DNA of 64,000 bases from Arenicola marina (taxonomy: Eukaryota; Annelida; Polychaeta; Arenicolidae). The translations under genes and the position numbers were made by a program. The stretch covers positions 7,998,001-8,062,000 of the forward strand of contig OZ025255.1 of the NCBI GenBank assembly GCA_964019135.1, given 5' to 3'. The notes below the pieces were generated by a model, which was given only the letters and a program-made list of their open reading frames with translations, was not told the DNA's origin and searched no databases. Positions 22,001 through 34,000 of the stretch are shown piece by piece (positions within the stretch are counted from its first letter, which is position 1; every line of letters starts with the position of its first letter).

Positions 22001-25000
22001 GCCTATCAGAGCACACTGAACCCCGCACCGGCCGCTTGGGCTGGCCTATCAGAGCACACTGAACCCCGCACCGGCCGCTTGGGCTGGCCTATCAGAGCAC
22101 ACTGAACCACGCACCGGCCGCTTGGGCTGGCCTATCAGAGCACACTGAACCACGCACCGGCCGCTTGGGCTGGCCTATCAGAGCACACTGAACCACGCAC
22201 CGGCCGCTTGGGCTGGCCTATCAGAGCACACTGAACCACGCACCGGCCGCTTGGGCTGGCCTATCAGAGCACACTGAACCCCGCACCGGCCGCTTGGGCT
22301 GGCCGGGCAGAGCACACTGAACCCCACACCGGCCGCTTGGGCTGGCCTATCAGAGCACACTGAACCCCGCACCGGCCGCTTGGGCTGGCCTATCAGAGCA
22401 CACTGAACCCCGCACCGGCCGCTTGGGCTGGCCTATCAGAGCACACTGAACCCCGCACCGGCCGCTTGGGCTGGCCTATCAGAGCACACTGAACCACGCA
22501 CCGGCCGCTTGGGCTGGCCTATCAGAGCACACTGAACCACGCACCGGCCGCTTGGGCTGGCCTATCAGAGCACACTGAACCACGCACCGGCCGCTTGGGC
22601 TGGCCTATCAGAGCACACTGAACCACGCACCGGCCGCTTGGGCTGGCCTATCAGAGCACACTGAACCCCGCACCGGCCGCTTGGGCTGGCCGGGCAGAGC
22701 ACACTGAACCCCACACCGGCCGCTTGGGCTGGCCTATCAGAGCACACTGAACCACGCAGCGGCCGTTTGGGCTGGCCTATCAGAGCACACTGAACCACGC
22801 AGCGGCCGTTTGGGCTGGCCTATCAGAGCACACTGAACCCCGCACCGGCCGCTTGGGCTGGCCGGGCAGAGCACACTGAACCCCACACCGGCCGCTTGGG
22901 CTGGCCTATCAGAGCACACTGAACCACACACCGGCCGCTTGGGCTGGCCTATCAGAGCACACTGAACCCCGCACCGGCCGCTTGGGCTGGCCGGGCAGAG
23001 CACACTGAACCCCACACCGGCCGCTTGGGCTGGCCTATCAGAGCACACTGAACCACGCACCGGCCGCTTGGGCTGGCCTAGCAGAGCACACTGAACCCCG
23101 CACCGGCCGCTTGGGCTGGCCTATCAGAGCACACTGAACCACGCACCGGCCGCTTGGGCTGGCCTATCAGAGCACACTGAACCACGCACCGGCCGCTTGG
23201 GCTGGCCTATCAGAGCACACTGAACCACGCACCGGCCGCTTGGGCTGGCCTATCAGAGCACACTGAACCACGCACCGGCCGCTTGGGCTGGCCTATCAGA
23301 GCACACTGAACCGCGCACCAGCCGCTTGGGCTGGCCTATCAGAGCACACTGAACCACGCACCGGCCGCTTGGGCTGGCCCATCAGAGCACACTGAACCCC
23401 GCACCGGCCGCTTGGGCTGGCCTATCAGAGCACACTGAACCCCGCACCAGCCGCTTGGGCTGGCCTATCAGAGCACACTGAACCACGCACCGGCCGCTTG
23501 GGCTGGCCTATCAGAGAACACTGAACCACGCACCGGCCGCTTGGGCTGGCCTATCAGAGCACACTGAACCACGCACCGGCCGCCTGGGCTGGCCTATCAG
23601 AGAACACTGAACCACGCACCGGCCGCTTGGGCTGGCCTATCAGAGCACACTGAACCACGCACCGGCCGCTTGGGCTGGCCTATCAGAGCACACTGAACCA
23701 CGCACCGGCCGCTTGGGCTGGCCTATCAGAGCACACTGAACCACGCACCGGCCGCTTGGGCTGGCCTATCAGAGCACACTGAACCCCGCACCGGCCGCTT
23801 GGGCTGGCCGGGCAGAGCACACTGAACCCCACACCGGCCGCTTGGGCTGGCCTATCAGAGCACACTGAACCACGCAGCGGCCGTTTGGGCTGGCCTATCA
23901 GAGCACACTGAACCACGCACCGGCCGCTTGGGCTGGCCTATCAGAGCACACTGAACCACGCACCGGCCGCTTGGGCTGGCCTATCAGAGCACACTGAACC
24001 ACGCACCGGCCGCTTGGGCTGGCCTATCAGAGCACACTGAACCGCGCACCAGCCGCTTGGGCTGGCCTATCAGAGCACACTGAACCACGCACCGGCCGCT
24101 TGGGCTGGCCCATCAGAGCACACTGTACCCCGCACCGGCCGCTTGGGCTGGCCTATCAGAGCACACTGAACCCCGCACCAGCCGCTTGGGCTGGCCTATC
24201 AGAGCACACTGAACCACGCACCGGCCGCTTGGGCTGGCCTATCAGAGAACACTGAACCACGCACCGGCCGCTTGGGCTGGCCTATCAGAGCACACTGAAC
24301 CACGCACCGGCCGCTTGGGCTGGCCTATCAGAGCACACTGAACCACGCACCGGCCGCCTGGGCTGGCCTATCAGAGCACACTGAACCACGCACCGGCCGC
24401 CTGGGCTGGCCTATCAGAGCACACTGAACCGCGCACCAGCCGCTTGGGCTGGCCTATCAGAGCACACTGAACCACGCACCGGCCGCTTGGGCTGGCCTAT
24501 CAGAGCACACTGAACCCCGCACCGGCCGCTTGGGCTGGCCTATCAGAGCACACTGAACCCCGCACCGGCCGCTTGGGCTGGCCTATCAGAGCACACTGAA
24601 CCACGCACCGGCCGCTTGGGCTGGCCTATCAGAGCACACTGAACCACGCACCGGCCGCTTGGGCTGGCCAAGCAGAGCGGAGTTTTTTCGTTAGCTGCGT
24701 TCCTGCTGGACCGGAGGCCTGGTCCTAAAGTCTCACGGGTCTGCACTATGCTAGTACTTTTAGTGTTAGTAGTGCTGGTACTCCCCCTAAGTTACAGCAG
24801 GTACATGTGCTGATGTTGCGCTGTGCCATTGCCGACCTTTGATCATCTTTGCGTCGACGTTAATTAATGTATTGAGTACTACCATTGGGCCCAAACAGTC
24901 AGTTTTATGGCTTACCAGAAACTTGTGTTAATCGATCTGGTAACATATTAATCGCAAATATTCAAGTTACTCCTACCGCTGTTTTGTCCCTTGAGAAACG

Positions 25001-28000
25001 TTTTAGATATTTTGACTGGCAGGACAGGATTTAGACTGCTCCAATATAAGATAAGATAAGATAAGATAAAGTTTTATTTAACGTCGGTATGTAAAAGTCA
25101 ACAATAAACATTAGCATTATTGAGTGCTATTGACCGACAATGTTAAAATGACATGATCTGATGATGTAATGTGTCTGTATGGTTTGTCTTGTTGGTCTGC
25201 CTGCAGGAGGACGCGAACTCGAAACTGCCCACTGACCAGCGCTGTTACCACGGTAGCATCCGCTGCAGGAACGTCCTGGTGTTCAGCCACAGTAAAGATG
25301 AGCTGTCGGTGAAGCTGGGTGACCCCGGCATGGTGCACGCGTGCAACAGACTGCCCTCCAGCCACGTCGACAACGTGGAGAGGTGGGTCGTGCGGCCGCA
25401 TTGATAACGATAAATACATACGGAGTGAGCCGCCCGGGACCTCAGAGGGTGGTTGTATATTCAGGTCTTTTGGTCATATCGCGTCAATGGGAGCAGGGAG
25501 GGAGAGTGGAGCCATGTCCCCCGGGGGGTAACCCGCTACTCTTTGCGAAGAAGGACATGGGATCTGTATCCTGCGACCACACGGACATGGCCACAGCGGG
25601 GTGCGAACCACCGATCCACGTGACGTTAGGCTCTCGGGCGGCTGAGGCTTCAGAGGTGGCGTACGCGACTGCAGACCAACCGCTGACGGCTTCAATGATG
25701 GAGGGATTTATGTTTTATGCCACCTTTGGGAACACATGGGCCAAAGAACCCGTATGATAAAACTAAGAAAGGATGAAACGGCCTCCTGAGATGGGGGCAA
25801 CAGGCGAAGCTATTGGTGCTGGGTTCGATTCCAAGCCCGGGCACCTGCCCTGGGGCATGTTCAATCCATTTATTGCCCCACGAGCACCTAGCCCGGGCAC
25901 CTGCTCTGGGGCAGGTTTAATCTAAGCCCGGGCACCTGGTCTGGGGCATGTTTAATCCATTTATCGCCCCTGGAGCCCCAAGCCCGGGCACCTGGTCTGG
26001 GGCATGTTTAATCCATTTATCGCCCCAGGAGCACCTAGTTTAGCCCTTGCGTGCAGCTAAAAACGCCAATTCAATTTGATCCTGCCATCTGTGGGTCTGC
26101 AGTCGAGAGCACCACCTAGCGCCCGCGGCGGGCACTGTGTCTGTGGTCCGTGTCCTCGCTTTGTCTCATTGTCTCTAGTATGGTGCCTGGGCCCGGTTTA
26201 ACCAATGTGTACACGAAGATGGGGCTAAACACCAATGAACCTGTCCATCAGCGCATAAAGAGATGTCTTGGACGTAACTTACGTAATACCCTATTTTCGG
26301 CGATATAAGTCAATGGGAAATTCGGACCTCATGGTGTTGGCGTTAAATGCTCTCTGTTCGTTTCAGGATGCCGTGGTTAGCCCCGGAGTGCTACCAGAAC
26401 CTGCAACATATGACGATCTTCAGAGACATCTACGCCCTGGGCATTACACTGTGGGAGGTGTTTGCCCTCGGGGAGCGGCCCTTCTCAAACCTCGACGTGG
26501 CCGAGGTCAGTCAACGAACATCTCGGTTGATGATTTTGCCCTGTTTTCACAATATATGGCTATCTCAGCTCAGTGTCTGGCTTTCTCTTATTGTCGCAAT
26601 ATGGCAATCCCAGTATTTGGCTTGATCAGATTGTCGCAATAAATTAAACACTGCATTTAGCATTCCATTACTGTCGCAATAAATGCAAATCCTGGGAATT
26701 GGCTGGCCCTTGTCGCAATAAAGCTCGGTATTGACTTTTAAAAGCTAGAAGTTTGTCTTTCCATTATTGTCACAATAATTGAGAATCCCCGCAGTTCACT
26801 TCATTTGTGATTGCAATAGTCAGTGTTGTGTCTAGTGCACGGGAATGCGGGATTTCCGCGTTTTAGAAGGCTGTGGCGCAAAATTAGCAGTCAACGCGCC
26901 AGCACTTCAAGTCAGCATTTTATTGGCGCACATTTGAGAACACGCCGCAGGCCTTGACGTTTCAATCAGAAGCATCCTTGCTGACATCAGAGATTATGTA
27001 AGGTAGAGATAGCCGACTCCGCCGTATTTGGCCGTGCACATCTATCCGCCCGTGGCGGGTGAGGAGCGGATGAAACGACTGCGAAAAGTGTAGTAGACGA
27101 CACTACCAATAATATCTTGTTATTTTTTCATATGGCGTAGTTTAATGGTGAGGGTATAAAAAACTATTTTGGCTCGAGTAGCTAGCAAAATGTTCCGACC
27201 CGGCGTGCCCATGCCCCAGTGCCCAAGCCTCTCCTTCCCAGGCCCCAGTCGCCGTGGATTTGACCAAGCGTGTTCTCTCCACCCCCTACAGATCAAGTCC
27301 CTGGTGCGGAAGGGCCAGACGCTGCGGATGCCGCCCAGCTGCAGCGGCGTGCTGTACATTGTCATGGCGCGCTGCTGGGACCTGGTGCCCGACAACCGCA
27401 TCACCGCCAAGGAAATAGTCCGCAACGTCCGCAACCTGACCGTCCAGGGTACGAACCGGGGGCTTACGACCAGCAGGCAGGGTGTGGGGTGGGGGGGTGG
27501 TACGGTGGGCTCGGCTGGAGGGGGGAGGCACAGGTCTGGCAGGTGCGGGCGGGGTAAAGGGGAGATGGAGGGGGGAGGGAGGGCGGCTTGGAGGGGGGGT
27601 GGTGTGAGAGGGAGGGCGGCGTGGATGGGGAGAGAGGGCCGGCTGGAGGAGGGGGGGGGGCGGGGCAAAGTAAATGGGAGAAAGAGGGGGGAGGGTACAA
27701 TAGATTAATATTTTATATATTAACTTTGGTGTGTTCTTATTTTTCATTCTAAGATGGAGGATGAATTGAAAGGGATCGCCAGGGATCGCGTGGCGAGTGT
27801 GTTTGATGACGTCAGTGACGTGGCGGGTGTGCTTGATGACGTCAGTGACGTGGCGGGTGTGTTTGATGACGTCAGAGACGTAGCGGGTGTGTTTGATGAC
27901 GTCAGTGACGTGGCAGGTATGCTTGATGACGTCAGTGACGTGGCGGGTGTGCTTGATGACGTCAGTGACGTGGCGGGTGTGCTTGATGACGTCAGTGACG

Positions 28001-31000
28001 TGGCGGGTGTGTTTGATGACGTCAGAAACGTGGCGGGTGTGCTTGATGACGTCAGTGACGTGGCGGGTGTGTGATGAAATCAGTGACATGGCGGGATTGT
28101 TTGATGTCGCCAGAGACGTGACGGGTGTGTTTGATGACGTCAGATACGTGGCAGGTGTATTTGATGATGTCAGTGACGTGGCAGGTGTTTGATGGCGTCA
28201 GTAATGTGACTGGTGTGTTTGATGATGTCAGAGACGTGGCGGGTGTGTTTGATGACGTAAGTGTTGTGGCGGGTGTGTTGATGGCGTCAGAGACGTGGCG
28301 GGTGTGTTTGATGACGTCAGAGACGTGGCGGGTCTGCTTGACGTCAGTGACGTGGCGGGTGTGTTTGATGACGTCAGAGACGTGGCGGGTGTGTTTGATG
28401 ACGTCAGTGACGTGGCAGGTGTATTTGATGACGTCACTGACGTGGTGGGTGTTTGATGACGTCAGTGACGTGGCGGGTGTGTTTGATGATGTCAGAGACG
28501 TGGCGGGTGTGTTTGATGACGTCAGTGACGTGGCTGGTGTGTTTGATGACGTCAGAGACGTGGCGGGTGTGCCTGACGACGTCAGTGACGTGGCGGGTGT
28601 GCTTGATGACGTCAGTGACGTGGCGGGTGTGTTTGATGACGTCAGTGACGTGGCGGGTGTGTTTGATGACGTCAGTGACGTGGCGGGTGTGTTTGATGAC
28701 GTCAGAAACGTGGCGGGTGTGCTTGATGACGTCAGTGACGTGGCGGGTGTGTGATGAAATCAGTGACATGGCGGGATTGTTGGATGACGCCAGAGACGTG
28801 ACGGGTGTGTTTGATGACGTCAGATACGTGGCAGGTGTATTTGATGACGTCAGTGACGTGGCAGGTGTTTGATGGCGTCAGTGATGTGACTGGTGTGTTT
28901 GATGATGTCAGAGACGTGGCGGGTGTGTTTGATGACGTAAGTGTTGTGGCGGGTGTGTTGATGGCGTCAGAGACGTGGCGGGTGTGTTTGATGACATCAG
29001 AGACGTGGCGGGTCTGCTTGACGTCAGTGACGTGGCGGGTGTGTTTGATGACGTCAGAGACGTGGCGGGTGTGTTTGATGACGTCAGTGACGTGGCAGGT
29101 GTATTTGATGACGTCACTGACGTGGTGGGTGTTTGATGACGTCAGTGACGTGGCGGGTGTGTTTGATGATGTCAGAGACGTGGCGGGTGTGTTTGATGAC
29201 GTCAGTGACGTGGCGGGTGTGTTTGATGACGTCAGAGACGTGGCGGGTGTGCCTGACGACGTCAGTGACGTGGCGGGTGTGCTTGATGACGTCAGTGACG
29301 TGGCGGGTGTGTTTGATGACGTCAGTGACGTGGCGGGTGTTTGATGACTTCAGTGACGTGGCCGGTGTGTTTGATGACGTCAGTGACGTGGCGGGTGTTT
29401 GATGACGTCAGTGACGTGGCGGGTGTGTTTGATGACGTCGGAGACGTGGCGGGTGTGTTTGATGACGTCAGTGACGTGGCAGGTGTATTTGATGACGTCA
29501 CTGACGTGGTGGGTGTTTGATGACGTCAGTGACGTGGCGGGTGTGTTTGATGATGTCAGAGACGTGGCGGGTGTGTTTGATGACGTCAGAGACGTGGCGG
29601 GTGTGCCTGATGACGTCAGTGACGTAGCGGGTGTGTTTGATGACGTCAGGGATGTGGCGGGTGTGCCTGATGACATCAGTGACGTTGCGGGTATGCTTGA
29701 TGACGTCAGTGACGTGGCGGGTGTGTTTGATGACGTCAGTGACGTGGCGGGTGTGCGTATTGTTTCAGGCGAGCAGCCCGACGAGGCCTACAGCCACCCC
29801 CAGTGGAACAACGCCAGGGTGCAGCCCCCCAACCACCCCCAGCCCCACACCCCGGACGGCGGGGAGGGGGCGTCCGGAGGCTTGGGTCTGGGCGACGGCG
29901 GGGACGGGGCGGGCGCCCGGGGGGCCGGCGGCGGCACCCTCAACTCGGCCCAGTCCTGCCCTTCGCCCTCGGACAGCAGCTTCGGGAGCGCCATGCCGTT
30001 ACTGGCCGGTGGCGCCCCCTCGCGGACCTCCCTGCTGTCGGTGGCCACCGTGTCCACCGTGCTGTACGCAGAGAACGGCCGCCTCCCCGGGCCGCGTGCC
30101 GACCGCCAAGGTACGTACGCCACGCCACGCCACCCGCCTACCCACTGGGGGTCGAGGTGGGGGGCCGGTAGGGGGCCGGTAGGGGTGGGTCGGGGTGGGG
30201 GGCCGGTAGGGGCCGGTAGTTTTGGGTCGGGGTGGGGGGCCTCTTACGGTGCCCGTAGGGGAGGGTCGGGGTGGGGGGCCGGTAGTGGGCCGGTGGGGGT
30301 GGGTCGGGTGGGGAGCCGGTGTGTACAGCTCTAGTACAGACCTGCGCCCGGTGTCCCGTCACCCTGGGTCTGCACATAACTTGGTCTGCTACCACCCTGG
30401 GTCTGCACATAACTTGGTCTGCTACCACCCTGGGTCTGCGCATAACTTGGTCTGCGCATAACATGGTACCACCCAGGGTCTGCACATAACTTGATCTGCT
30501 ACCACCTTGGGTCTGCACATAACTTGGTCTGCGCGTAACATGGTACCACCCTGGGTCTGCACATAACTTGGTCTGCTACCACCCAGGGTCTGCACATAAC
30601 TTGTTAGCTGTGAAGTAGTGCCCCCAGCTCGGCGTACACCCCCCTGTTGCCCCGTGTTGCAGGGGATGCTGGTCGGCCGCTGCCCGAGGTACCCCAGCAG
30701 ACCAACCTCCCCGGCGACCTGGACCACACCTCCCTCACCCTCGACATGAAGAACCCGGATCATAAACTCGGAGACGTAAGTGACGTCATCTTCCTGGGCG
30801 TGGCGCCGTAACCCGAAATGAATTTGTGTTTCATGCCACCTTTGTGCACACAAGGGCTAGCCTGGGCCAAGGAACCACCCGGGAAGATGAATGGTGAATG
30901 GATGAAACAAGCCCCAGATGGTGGCCGCGCCCGGATTCGAACCCAGGACCTGTTGCTCTGCGGTGTTTTAGCGCTAAGTACTATGACCGGGAGGTCCCTT

Positions 31001-34000
31001 TCAATGCTGAAGACCGTACTAATACGTTGGTGAACAACATATCCACCTACCGGAGGTCTTTTCGCTATTAAAGCATCTATATACTTTTTTTATTCTATGC
31101 TATACTAACCCCCCCCCCCCATCCTTTAAGTTAAAGCTGCTCATACAGTTTGTTCGCATGAGAATCATTTTCGTTCAGGTGAAAATCATTTATTGAAGTC
31201 ATCCTTGCATACAGACAATGCTATAGTGTAAAAAGGGATGTTTTTAGAGACATGTTCGGTAGGGGCGCGCCAAAGGGGCGTTTTTCTGTGCTACGTCATC
31301 AAACTGCACTGTTTACCACGTACACTCCTTGTAGATATGTGAATGTAGAGTTAGCACTGAAACAGGTCAAACAAAGAATCCAGGTCATATCTGCAAAACT
31401 ATCTAAAATTCATTATTCAGAAAGAAAAATGTTTTATGGAGGCTCCGTTTGGCTGTCTAATAACCAATGGTATGTGACCGTTTGGCTGTCTAATAACCAA
31501 TGGTATGTGACCGTTTGGCTGTCTAATAACCAATGGTATGTGACCGTTTGGCTGTCTAATAACCAATGGTATGTGACCGTTTGGCTGTCTAATAACCAGT
31601 GGTATGGGACCGTTTGGCTGTCTAATAACCAATGGTATGTGACCGTTTGGCTGTCTAATAACCAATGGTATGTGACCGTTTGGCTGTCTAATAACCAATG
31701 GTATGTGACCGTTTGGCTGTCTAATAACCAATGGTATGGGACCGTTTGGCTGTCTAATAACCAGTGGTATGGGACCGTTTGGCTGTCTAATAACCAATGG
31801 TATGTGACCGTTTGGCTGTCTAATAACCAATGGTATGTGACCGTTTGGCTGTCTAATAACCAGTGGTATGGGACCGTTTGGCTGTCTAATAACCAATGGT
31901 ATGTGACCGTTTGGCTGTCTAATAACCAATGGTATGTGACCGTTTGGCTGTCTAATAACCAGTGGTATGGGACCGTTTGGCTGTCTAATAACCAATGGTA
32001 TGTGACCGTTTGGCTGTCTAATAACCAATGGTATGTGACCGTTTGGCTGTCTAATAACCAATGGTATGGGACCGTTTGGCTGTCTAATAACCAATATTAT
32101 GGGACCGTTTGGCTGTCTAATAACCAATGGTATGTGACCGTTTGGCTGTCTAATAACCAATGGTATGTGACCGTTTGGCTGTATAATAACCAATGGTATG
32201 TGACCGTTTGGCTGTCTAATAACCAGTGGTATGGGACCGTTTGGCTGTCTAATAACCACTGGTATGGGACCGTTTGGCTGTCTAATAACCAATGGTATGT
32301 GACCGTTTGGCTGTCTAATAACCAATGGTATGTGACCGTTTGGCTGTCTAATAACCAGTGGTATGGGACCGTTTGGCTGTCTAATAACCAGTGGTATGGG
32401 ACCGTTTGGCTGTCTAATAACCAGTGGTATGGTACCGTTTGGCTGTCTAATAACCAATGGTATGTGACCGTTTGGCTGTCTAATAACCAATGGTATGGGA
32501 CCGTTTGGCTGTCTAATAACCAATGGTATGTGACCGTGTAGCTGTCTAATAACCAGTGGTATGGGACCGTTTGGCTGTCTAATAACCAATGGTATGTGAC
32601 CGTTTGGCTGTCTAATAACCAATGGTATGTGACCGTTTGGCTGTCTAATAACCAGTGGTATGGGACCGTTTGGCTGTCTAATAACCAGTGGTATGGTACC
32701 GTTTGGCTGTCTAATAACCAATGGTATGTGACCGTGTAGCTGTCTAATAACCAGTGGTATGGGACCGTTTGGCTGTCTAATAACCAATGGTATGTGACCG
32801 TTTGGCTGTCTAATAACCAATGGTATGTGACCGTTTGGCTGTCTAATAACCAATGGTATGTGACCGTTTCATGATTTGATGTCACTGTACCATGGCTCCT
32901 TGGGCAATCTGTGTACAAAGGTGGCACCAAATGCCAATTCATCCACCAAAACAAACAATGCGTGGGATCTGATCGGCAGTGTCTCTCCGGTCGTGACAGG
33001 GCCACTACGGCGAGGTCTACAAGGGGCTGTACCACAACCCGATGGGCAACTGGGTCGCCGTGGCCATCAAGCGCCTCAAGCCGCAGATGTACCGCAAGCA
33101 CGCGATGGACTTCGAGCGGGAGTTCACCATGATGAAGCGACTCAAGCATGAACGCATCGTCCAGATCATAGGGCAGTGTCCGCAGCGGAACGAAGGTAAG
33201 GCTGTGGTGGTAGACCGGCCATAGACCACATCGTCCAGATCATAGGGCAGTGTCCGCAGCGGAACGAAGGTAAGGCTGTGGTGGTAGACCGACCATAGAC
33301 CACATCGTCCAGATCATAGGGCAGTGTCCGCAGTGGAACGAAGGTAAGGCTGTGGTGGTAGACCGACCATAGACCACATCGCCCAGATCATAGGGCAGTG
33401 TCCGCAGCGGAACGAAGGTAAGGCTGTGGTGGTAGACCGACCATAGACCACATCGTCCAGATCATAGGGCAGTGTCCGCAGCGGAACGAAGGTAAGGCTG
33501 TGGTGGTAGACCGGCCATAGACCACATCGCCCAGATCATAGGGCAGTGTCCGCAGCGGAACGAAGGTAAGGCTGTGGTGGTAGACCGACCATAGACCACA
33601 TCGTCCAGATCATAGGGCAGTGTCCGCAGTGGAACGAAGGTAAGGCTGTGGTGGTAGACCGGCAATAGACCACATCGCCCAGATCATAGGGCAGTGTCCG
33701 CAGCGGAACGAAGGTAAGGCTGTGGTGGTAGACCGGCCATAGACCACATCGCCCAGATCATAGGGCTGTGTCCGCAGCGGAACGAAGGTAAGGCTGTGGT
33801 GGTAGACCGGCAATAGACCACATCGTCCAGATCATAGGGCAGTGTCCGCAGTGGAACGAAGGTAAGGCTGTGGTGGTAGACCGGCCATAGACCACATCGC
33901 CCAGATCATAGGGCAGTGTCCGCAGTGGAACGAAGGTAAGGCTGTGGTGGTAGACCGGCCATAGACCACATCGCCCAGATCATAGGGCAGTGTCCGCAGC

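Noticed and set aside
22178-24746. Minus-strand frames with SVCSDRPAQAAG-type repeats
   Set aside because: Artefacts of the 43-bp SINE-derived array.
27286-29676. Frames with DDVSDVAGVF or HTRHVTDVIK repeats
   Set aside because: Artefacts of the 30-bp array. The part fused in frame to exon 13 is kept only as a finding.
31252-32853. Plus (429 codons) and minus (478 codons) frames with 11-residue repeats
   Set aside because: The 33-bp period is a multiple of three, so any stop-free frame stays open. Intron of JAK, no start context or domain.
33170-33196. A 10-nt micro-exon in each 74-bp unit (CCGCAG|CGGAACGAAG|GTAAGG)
   Set aside because: The AG lacks a polypyrimidine tract and the segment is coding in exon 15; a donor-only array is the simpler reading.
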